NCBI GenBank assembly: GCA_043774925.1
Contig: JAYVSZ010000053.1
Coordinates: 1 to 18,521, forward strand
Direction: 5' to 3'
DNA from: JAYVSZ01 sp043774925
Lineage (GTDB): Bacteria; Pseudomonadota; Gammaproteobacteria; Burkholderiales; Methylophilaceae
Length of the DNA stretch: 18,521 nt
Below, one piece after another: positions 1 through 5,517 of this stretch. The stretch's first letter is position 1. Every line of letters begins with the position of its first letter. Position numbers and translations under genes: made by a program. A model generated the notes under the pieces. The model saw nothing but the letters and a program-made list of their open reading frames with translations, did not search any database and had not been told where the DNA came from.

Positions 1-102
1 TGTGCTGCTGAAAAAGTGTGTGATTCGGGTGTGAGCTTGCCAACATTGACACTATTAAGGTCGGTGAGAATGAATAGTCACGCAAAAGTCACGCACAAAT
101 AA
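1..102 (+). CDS. 3' tail of an unidentified gene, possibly a tyrosine recombinase (integrase)
   Basis: A reading frame open from the first base of the window ends in TAA at 100-102, giving 33 residues with no start in view. The stop lies two bases before a strong terminator hairpin, as expected for a real gene end. The peptide contains the segment PTLTLLR, which resembles the extreme C-terminus of some proteobacterial phage-type integrases. That resemblance is from memory and weak. The frame points at the 3' end of the tRNA-Arg gene 41 bases away, a common integrase position. A chance open frame of this length is also possible. A near-perfect tandem repeat (agtcacgca at 76-84 and 87-95) lies inside it. 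Confidence 0.3.
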   Translation, partial: CAAEKVCDSGVSLPTLTLLRSVRMNSHAKVTHK

Positions 103-104
103 AA

Positions 105-135
105 AATGGGTTAGATGAAATTCACCTAACCCATT
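105..135. terminator. Bidirectional intrinsic terminator after tRNA-Arg
   Basis: A hairpin with a 10-bp perfect stem (105-114 with 126-135) carries A/T runs on both sides. On the minus strand the stem is followed by a T-rich tail, suited to ending the tRNA-Arg (and possibly patD) transcript. On the plus strand it is followed by GTTTTATTT and could end the gene whose tail is at 1-102. Confidence 0.8.
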
Positions 136-143
136 GTTTTATT

Positions 144-220
144 TGGTGCGCCCAAAGAGATTCGAACTCCTGACCCCTTGGTTCGTAGCCAAGTACTCTA
201 TCCAGCTGAGCTATGGGCGC
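144..220 (-). tRNA. tRNA-Arg, anticodon ACG
   Basis: Read on the minus strand, this is a 77-nt cloverleaf. The 7-bp acceptor stem GCGCCCA/TGGGCGC is followed by discriminator A and an encoded CCA end (144-146). The D-arm carries AGCTGGATA, the anticodon stem is CTTGG/CCAAG with loop CTACGAA, and the T-loop is TTCGAAT. The loop gives anticodon ACG, which after A-to-I editing reads CGU, CGC and CGA arginine codons. It lies 68 bases after the patD stop codon in the same direction, so it may receive read-through as well as its own transcript. Confidence 0.95.
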
Positions 221-249
221 ATATTTGTTTATTGCTAAACAAGGCGTGC

Positions 250-255
250 ATTATA
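250..255 (-). promoter_or_regulatory. Probable -10 box of the tRNA-Arg promoter
   Basis: The minus strand carries a perfect TATAAT at 255-250, giving a start about 20 bases before the mature tRNA 5' end. The only good -35-like hexamer upstream (TTGACG, 282-277) is 21 bases away, longer than the optimal 17, so the exact -35 is uncertain. Confidence 0.55.
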
Positions 256-288
256 CACAAATTTTGTCTACTTTTGCGTCAAAATGTC

Positions 289-1725
289 TTAATGTTTAAT
301 CATCACATGCCTTACAACGGTGTAATCCTCTAGGCTGTAGCCAGATAAATCTTTGCCGTAGCCCGATTTTTTCATGCCACCATGCGGCATTTCGGAAACG
401 AGCATAAAGTGCGTGTTTACCCAAGTGCAGCCATATTGCAGCTCGGCGCTGGCGCGCATGGCTTTGCTCACGTCCTTTGTCCACACCGATGAAGAAAGAC
501 CGTAGTCGGAATCGTTGGCAAATTGAATAGCTTGGTCGATGCCTTTGAAGCGTGTAATGGTGACCACAGGACCAAACACTTCTTTGCAGACGATTTCGTC
601 GGTTTGCAGCGCATTTGCCACTACTGTGGGTGCATAAAAGAAGCCATCGCCTGCCAGTTGTTTGCCACCCGCTGTGATTTCCATGTGTTTGCTGCCAGAT
701 GCACGTTCTACAAAGCCAGCCACGCGCTCGCGCTGACGTGCGGAAATCAGCGGCCCCATTTCTACGCCATCTTCTTTTTGCGTCCCCGTTTTAATGGTTG
801 AAACCGCAGCAGAATAATCCGCCACAAATTTGTCGTAAACTTTATCTTCTACATACAAGCGGCAAGCAGCTGTGCAATCTTGACCTGCATTATAAAAGCC
901 AAAGGCGCGCAAATTCTCGATGGCATCGGGGATGTCGGCATCGTCGAATATAATCACAGGCGCTTTGCCGCCAAGCTCTAAATGCGTGCGTTTGATGCCA
1001 TTGGCGGCATTTTCTAATACGCGGCTGCCCGTGCCTACATCGCCAGTGATAGAGGTCATGCGCACTTGCGGCTGCGCAATAAGCGGCGCACCCACAGTCT
1101 GGCCGCGCCCAAGCACCACATTCACCACGCCTTTGGGGAAGATTTCATGAATCAATTCGGCCAATTTAAGGGTGGTGAGCGGTGTCATTTCAGATGGTTT
1201 TAGCACGCAGGTATTGCCCGCAGCCAGCGCTGGGCCTAGCTTCCAAGCCGCCATCATCAGCGGGTAATTCCATGGCGCGATAGAGGCAATAACACCCACT
1301 GGGTCGCGGCGAATCATGCTGGTAAAGCCTGCTAGATATTCGCCTGCGGCGCTGCCGTGCATATTGCGCGCTGCACCTGCAAAGTAGCGAAAAACATCGG
1401 CCACGGCTGGCAGCTCATCATTTAGCGCGGCTAAATATGGTTTGCCGCAATTGAGTGATTCTAATTCAGCCAGTTCAACCGCATGCACATCAATCTTATC
1501 TGCAAGCGCAAGCAGCATGGTGGCGCGGTCTTTTGGCGTGGTTTTAGACCAGCTCTGGAAGGCAATGGCGGCGGCCTTGGTAGCTTTCTCCACTTGGGCG
1601 AGAGAAGCTTCGTTGATGTTGGCAATCACTTCACCTGTGGAAGGGTTGACAATCGCCTCCGCCGCGCCTTCACCAGCTACAAACTTACCGTCTATCAACA
1701 ATTTATGTAAAGTAATGCTCGCCAT
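289..1725 (-). CDS. patD: Gamma-aminobutyraldehyde dehydrogenase (PatD-like), copy 1
   Basis: This is an NAD(P)-dependent aldehyde dehydrogenase that oxidises 4-aminobutanal to GABA, and probably related omega-aminoaldehydes such as 3-aminopropanal, in the cytosol. The 478 residues match the length of E. coli PatD (474). Visible family marks are PWNYPL (151-156), ELGGK with the general-base Glu at 250, the catalytic Cys284 in NAGQDCTAACR, EVFGPVV near the C-terminus, and the PatD-typical ending with MPHGG. The start has a good Shine-Dalgarno (GGAGA). The porin upstream ends in a strong terminator, so this gene probably has its own promoter (1759-1787). A second, similar gene lies at the other end of the window. 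The family assignment is firm, but the exact aldehyde substrate is inferred. Confidence 0.93.
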   Translation of the reverse strand: MASITLHKLLIDGKFVAGEGAAEAIVNPSTGEVIANINEASLAQVEKATKAAAIAFQSWSKTTPKDRATMLLALADKIDVHAVELAELESLNCGKPYLAALNDELPAVADVFRYFAGAARNMHGSAAGEYLAGFTSMIRRDPVGVIASIAPWNYPLMMAAWKLGPALAAGNTCVLKPSEMTPLTTLKLAELIHEIFPKGVVNVVLGRGQTVGAPLIAQPQVRMTSITGDVGTGSRVLENAANGIKRTHLELGGKAPVIIFDDADIPDAIENLRAFGFYNAGQDCTAACRLYVEDKVYDKFVADYSAAVSTIKTGTQKEDGVEMGPLISARQRERVAGFVERASGSKHMEITAGGKQLAGDGFFYAPTVVANALQTDEIVCKEVFGPVVTITRFKGIDQAIQFANDSDYGLSSSVWTKDVSKAMRASAELQYGCTWVNTHFMLVSEMPHGGMKKSGYGKDLSGYSLEDYTVVRHVMIKH

Positions 1726-1758
1726 TTTCTTTCTCCAAAAAACTTGTGTAATGAGTGA

Positions 1759-1787
1759 ATGCTAACCACAGTTTACTGCTAATTCAA
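1759..1787 (-). promoter_or_regulatory. Candidate sigma70 promoter for patD copy 1
   Basis: On the minus strand, TTGAAT (1787-1782) and TAGCAT (1764-1759) are separated by exactly 17 bases. They sit between the porin terminator and the patD start, about 33 bases before the ATG. Both boxes are partial consensus matches. The case rests on spacing and position. Confidence 0.45.
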
Positions 1788-1822
1788 TACCTACAAAGTG
1801 TTAGCTTAATCATTTAAGGTGT

Positions 1823-1850
1823 AAAAAAAGACGCCGTAGCGTCTTTTTTT
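1823..1850. terminator. Strong intrinsic terminator after the porin gene
   Basis: The stem GACGC/GCGTC with a 4-base loop (1835-1838) is flanked by seven A and seven T, so the stem extends through A-T pairs and ends in a T-run on either strand. It lies 25 bases after the porin stop and isolates the porin transcript from patD. Confidence 0.9.
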
Positions 1851-1875
1851 AATTTACCCTTTATCTAACTTGCTA

Positions 1876-2826
1876 TTACCAGCTACGTTTAATATAAAAA
1901 GTCCACTTACGGTCATTTATCACTACACCATTGTCATCCGTGTAATACGCAGTGTTAATTGAACATTGCTCTTCATCAAAGGTACCAGTGTAGTTAAAGC
2001 CTGCAGTAAAGCCGTCAAGCGGTTTGCCACCAGTTGGCATTGAGAAGTTTCTGCTCAAACCAATCAAGTAGTCTTTTTGATTTAAGCAAATTTTGTCAGA
2101 ACGTTGATAGCCCACTTTAGCCGTCAAGTTTAAACCCGCAAAAGGTAACTCGCGCCCATATTTAAACTCATGATACTCAACGCCAGAAGTATCAGCAGCG
2201 CCCTCTGTTGCGTTTGGGAATCGAAATGGAACTTCACTTCCACCTATCCTAGTATTGCCAATACCATACCAGTCGGTAAACGCATGGTAGAACGTGTAGG
2301 TTAAGCCGTAAGCAGAAATGTTTAAGTTACCTTCAAAAGTGTCTTGATTTCTATTGTGGTAAGATTTTTCACCTTCTGGGTACCATACATAGTTACCACC
2401 GATACCCAGTGTAACTGGGCCAAATGTGTGCGCGTAACCGCCGTACCAATCCGTTTCCACATGGTTACCACTACCTAAAGGGTTTCCACTAGGATCTGTA
2501 AAAGTGACAGTACCTGCTGCACCTAGCGTTTGTGGGTTAGTCGTTGAAAACCAAGCACCCAAAAAGAAGCCACTGCTATGCGCCCAATCAACACCACCTT
2601 GCAGCGCAGGACCATCACCCCAATCGTTACCACGACCAATGTAATTAGAAAATAGACCAAGATTGTATGTAATTGTATAGGGCGGCGCTGGTTCAGCTGC
2701 GGCTGCGGCAGGTGCAGCATCGGCTGCTGGTGCGGCCGCTTCATCCGCTTGCGCAAAGTTTGCTGCTAATAATAGCGGCGTTGCACAAAGTGCAGCTAGC
2801 AAATGTTTGTGTAGTACTTTATTCAT
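1876..2826 (-). CDS. TorF-family putative outer-membrane porin
   Basis: The 316-residue protein is predicted to be an outer-membrane beta-barrel. Residues 1-27 form a classical Sec signal peptide: basic start, leucine/alanine-rich core and an AQA cleavage motif. An Ala/Pro-rich low-complexity stretch follows (about 28-50). The rest shows alternating polar and aromatic strands rich in Gly, Tyr and Trp, and ends in a C-terminal Trp, the usual barrel-assembly signal. The NLGLFSNYIGRG-type opening is typical of the TorF (Gcw_chp) family. Two cysteines in the last third could form a disulfide. The start has a good ribosome site (AAGGGA). The NtrC-type element upstream and the amine catabolic neighbours suggest it admits nitrogenous solutes, but the substrate is unknown. 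Confidence 0.85.
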   Translation of the reverse strand: MNKVLHKHLLAALCATPLLLAANFAQADEAAAPAADAAPAAAAAEPAPPYTITYNLGLFSNYIGRGNDWGDGPALQGGVDWAHSSGFFLGAWFSTTNPQTLGAAGTVTFTDPSGNPLGSGNHVETDWYGGYAHTFGPVTLGIGGNYVWYPEGEKSYHNRNQDTFEGNLNISAYGLTYTFYHAFTDWYGIGNTRIGGSEVPFRFPNATEGAADTSGVEYHEFKYGRELPFAGLNLTAKVGYQRSDKICLNQKDYLIGLSRNFSMPTGGKPLDGFTAGFNYTGTFDEEQCSINTAYYTDDNGVVINDRKWTFYIKRSW

Positions 2827-3187
2827 GACGTTTCCCTTTTCATTTTATAAAATTTTGCTAAGTAATGCATTTTTAAACCCTGTAAGTGCATCACTCAAAA
2901 TATTGCACCAAAATGTTACCTTGATTGCACACGATTGGTGCATTAAACTTTATGTAACATATTGTTTTACAAGTCCATTCTACCCTTGCAAATCGCCTAG
3001 CGTCTAGCCACCATGTGGCAAATAGCGACTGTTTTTGTATAAATTGCGACTTTTGCACACTATTTATTTAATTTTGTTACATTTTTGCAACATTTTCTGA
3101 CTATAGTCGCGTTTTTAAGCAATTAAAAGAACCACTTTAACGCGCGCTATAGAACCATTGCCAGTAAGATTAGCAATAAGCTTGCCA
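2827..3187. other. 361-bp AT-rich intergenic region between eutC and the porin gene
   Basis: No convincing gene is seen here; the short plus-strand frame over 2807-3007 lacks any family signal. The region holds the NtrC-type site at 2926-2942 and a 5-9-5 inverted repeat TGTAA/TTACA (2953-2971). It also has an 18-bp imperfect palindrome tgttaca-tttt-tgcaaca (3075-3092) and several copies of gcgact or its complement around 3020-3110. Candidate minus-strand promoters are a sigma70-like TTGAGT-17-TAAAAA and a weak GG-N10-GC match, both between the NtrC site and the porin start. No clear terminator follows eutC. Confidence 0.5.
2926..2942. promoter_or_regulatory. NtrC-type enhancer site upstream of the porin gene
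   Basis: The 17-bp dyad TGCAC-N7-GTGCA contains TTGGTGCA and matches the known form of NtrC sites at glnA. A half-matching second copy starts with TGCACCAA at 2904, about two helical turns nearer the porin. The pair sits about 80-115 bases before the porin ATG, a usual enhancer distance. No strong sigma54 -24/-12 element was found, only a weak GG-N10-GC, so control by NtrC is an inference. Confidence 0.5.
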
Positions 3188-4000
3188 TTATTTTAATGCA
3201 ATAAAAGTTTCGCTTTCAATCGCGTTCACATCGCTCTCGTCTTTTAAGCCTATGCCAGTGCATTTTATACGCATGGCCTCGCGTGCCAGCCATAGCGCTT
3301 TGTGCGCGGCAGCGGCATATTGCAAGCCTTGTGGCCGCACGTTAGAGATGCAATTGCGCTCAGAATCGGCGCGTCCCACTTTTGGCGCGTAAGTAAGGTA
3401 CATGCCCAAGCTATCGGGCGAGCTTAATCCCGGGCGTTCGCCAACAAGCATAAGTACCAATTTTGCTTGCAGCAAGCTGCCGACTTCATCGCTTATTGCG
3501 ACGCGTGCTTGGCTGGCAACGACGATGGGTGCGATTTTCCAATCTGTTGGAATGTGGCTGCGCAGCGCATGCAACATGGGCAGTGCGTGATTCTTTATCG
3601 CTAAAGACGAAAGGCCATCGCCCACTAAAATTACCAAATCAAAGCCCTGGGGTAAATTTGGGCGTGGATGTGCGGCGAGTGTGGCAGCGCTTTGTTCGCT
3701 TAAACGGCGACCTAAATCGGGGCGTAGTAAATAGGCCTGCCGATTATTGACGGCGGATTCGACAGCGATTGTTTCAAAACCCGCTTTTGCAATTTCTGCG
3801 CTAAGTGCGGCAACATCCAGCGGCAAATGCACGGCATCGCGCGCCATGGCATGCGCCAAGCCAAAATCCAAAATCTCGCTTGTAGGCAAGCTCACGCCCG
3901 TGCGACCAAGCGCAATGCGCGCGACGGTGTGGCTTTTTAAATGCAGCCAAGGGTCTGTTTGGATGTGCGCAGAAATTGGCTTTTCGTTTTTCATGTCCAT
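3188..4000 (-). CDS. eutC: Ethanolamine ammonia-lyase small subunit EutC
   Basis: This is the beta subunit of the adenosylcobalamin-dependent ethanolamine ammonia-lyase (ethanolamine to acetaldehyde plus ammonia), which helps bind the cobalamin at the interface with EutB. The 270 residues compare with 295 in E. coli, whose N-terminal extension is mostly missing here. Family motifs are visible in order: LLRPDLGRRL (91-100), VGDGLSS (126-132), GERPGLSSPDSLG (187-199) and RNCISNVR (215-222). It is the last gene of the eut run. It is separated from eutB by 112 bases holding a palindromic repeat, unlike the tight joins elsewhere. The ribosome site is weak at both possible starts (4000 and the third-codon Met at 3994). 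Confidence 0.95.
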   Translation of the reverse strand: MDMKNEKPISAHIQTDPWLHLKSHTVARIALGRTGVSLPTSEILDFGLAHAMARDAVHLPLDVAALSAEIAKAGFETIAVESAVNNRQAYLLRPDLGRRLSEQSAATLAAHPRPNLPQGFDLVILVGDGLSSLAIKNHALPMLHALRSHIPTDWKIAPIVVASQARVAISDEVGSLLQAKLVLMLVGERPGLSSPDSLGMYLTYAPKVGRADSERNCISNVRPQGLQYAAAAHKALWLAREAMRIKCTGIGLKDESDVNAIESETFIALK

Positions 4001-4045
4001 ATTTTAAGCTTAATAATTAAAAGTTACTCACTTGCTTTTTAAGTT

Positions 4046-4112
4046 GAGATCACCCTCACCCCCAGCCCCTCTCCCCTCGAGGGAGAGGGTGGTCGAAGAC
4101 TGGGAGAGGAGG
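4046..4112. repeat. Palindromic GC-rich repeat with G-quadruplex motif between eutB and eutC
   Basis: The core is a perfect 9-bp inverted repeat (ccctctccc 4067-4075 / gggagaggg 4081-4089) around a 5-base loop. On the minus (mRNA) strand, four G-tracts of 4, 4, 5 and 3 G's (plus-strand positions 4076-4073, 4069-4066, 4063-4059, 4055-4053) are joined by loops of 3, 2 and 3 bases. That fits the G-quadruplex pattern. The sequence resembles the dispersed intergenic palindromes of many proteobacteria and is far richer in GC than its surroundings. There is no U-run, so it is not a classical terminator. It may attenuate or stabilise the eutB-eutC message. Confidence 0.7.
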
Positions 4113-5507
4113 TTATGAAAGCGCCAAAATTTTTGGCAAATTACTGAGTAGCGCATGTTGCCCAGCAACCGCATGGATATTGCCTTCTGGCGACATTGTG
4201 CCCATTTTTTTTAACCAAGTTTCAAACTCTGGCGCGGGTTTTAGGCCAAGCACACTGCGCAAATATAAAGCATCATGAAAAGAGGTGGTTTGGTAATTCA
4301 GCATAATATCGTCCGCACCCGGAATGCCCATCATAAACGTGAGGCCAGCCACGCTGAGTAGCGTCATCAGGTTATCCATATCGTCTTGATCGGCCTCGGC
4401 ATGGTTGGTGTAGCAAATGTCGCAGCCCATGGGCACGCCGAGCAATTTGCCGCAAAAGTGGTCTTCTAAACCCGCGCGGGCAATTTGTTTGCCATCATAA
4501 AGATACTCAGGTCCGATAAAGCCGACGACGGTGTTTGTGAGGAGCGGCGAAAATGCTCTGGCGACCGCATAGGCGCGCGCTTCGCAGGTTTGTTGATCGA
4601 TGCCAAAATTAGCATTGGCAGATAACGCTGAGCCTTGGCCAGTTTCAAAATACATGACGTTATTGCCGACTGTGCCGCGGTTGAGCGCCTGCGCGGCTTG
4701 TTGCGCCTCTTTTAAAATGCCCAAATTAATGCCAAACCCCGTGTTGGCTTTCTCGGTGCCGGCGATGGATTGAAACACCAAATCCACTGGCGCGCCAGCT
4801 TCCATCATTTGAATTTGGTTGGTCACGTGTGTGAGAATGCACGATTGCGTGGGAATTTCGTAGCGCGTAATCACGTCATCCACCAAGTTGGTAAGTGAGA
4901 TAAGCGCGGGAATGCTATCGGTGGCGGGGTTGATGCCAATCACCGCGTCGCCAGCGCCGTAGAGCAAGCCATCGAGCATGCTTGCCGCAATGCCGCGCGG
5001 ATCGTCTGTGGGGTGATTGGGCTGCAAGCGCACCGATAATCGTCCTTCCAAGCCAATGGTGTTTCTAAACGCGGTTACCACGCGACACTTACGTGCGACG
5101 ACGATTAAATCTTGGTTGCGCATAATTTTGGAAACCGCGGCCGCCATTTCTGGTGTAATACCCGCTGCTACCCGCGCCAATACTGGGCTTGTGGCATGGT
5201 CTGAAAGCAGCCAGTTTCTAAAATCGCCAACAGTTAAATGGCTAATCTCTTTAAATGCGTTTGCATCGTGCGTGTCAATGATTAATCGCGTGACTTCGTC
5301 TTCTGCGTATGGAATTAAATGGACTTCTAAAAATGTTTTGAGCGGGACTTCAGCCAAGCACATGCGCGCGGCCATTCTTTCAGCATAAGTCTCTGCCGCA
5401 ACGCCTGCTAAATAGTCGCCAGAGCGGGCAGGGGTGGCTTTCGCCATCAGTGTTTTTAAATTGGCAAACTGGTAATTTTGCGTGCCGACTGTGTGTGAGT
5501 AATGCAT
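4113..5507 (-). CDS. eutB: Ethanolamine ammonia-lyase large subunit EutB (canonical copy)
   Basis: This is the catalytic alpha subunit of ethanolamine ammonia-lyase. Its 464 residues compare with about 453 in E. coli. All substrate-contact residues known from the E. coli enzyme are present at matching places: Arg160 and Gln162 in RLQPN, Asn193 in GINP, Glu288 in YFETGQGSALS, Phe330 in VVGFIGPE, and Asp363 in MGCDICYTNH. The C-terminal loop DDIMLNYQTTSFHD (399-412) is also intact. The start lies 10 bases after the fused eutB-eutC gene, with GGGA as ribosome site. Its natural partner is the EutC encoded 112 bases downstream. This gene alone would explain ethanolamine use, which makes the divergent paralogue upstream notable. 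Confidence 0.96.
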   Translation of the reverse strand: MHYSHTVGTQNYQFANLKTLMAKATPARSGDYLAGVAAETYAERMAARMCLAEVPLKTFLEVHLIPYAEDEVTRLIIDTHDANAFKEISHLTVGDFRNWLLSDHATSPVLARVAAGITPEMAAAVSKIMRNQDLIVVARKCRVVTAFRNTIGLEGRLSVRLQPNHPTDDPRGIAASMLDGLLYGAGDAVIGINPATDSIPALISLTNLVDDVITRYEIPTQSCILTHVTNQIQMMEAGAPVDLVFQSIAGTEKANTGFGINLGILKEAQQAAQALNRGTVGNNVMYFETGQGSALSANANFGIDQQTCEARAYAVARAFSPLLTNTVVGFIGPEYLYDGKQIARAGLEDHFCGKLLGVPMGCDICYTNHAEADQDDMDNLMTLLSVAGLTFMMGIPGADDIMLNYQTTSFHDALYLRSVLGLKPAPEFETWLKKMGTMSPEGNIHAVAGQHALLSNLPKILALS

Positions 5508-5517
5508 ACTTTTCCCA

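Noticed and set aside
2807..3007. Plus-strand 66-codon open frame in the eutC-porin gap
   Set aside because: It overlaps the porin start, has no family signal, and lies over the NtrC-type and AT-rich regulatory sequence.
4046..4112. Intrinsic terminator between eutB and eutC
   Set aside because: The hairpin is strong but is not followed by a T-run in the direction of transcription, and EutC must be made with EutB.
5017..5388. Plus-strand 123-codon open frame inside eutB
   Set aside because: It is antisense to the well-conserved EutB coding region and has no recognisable protein features, so it is a shadow frame.
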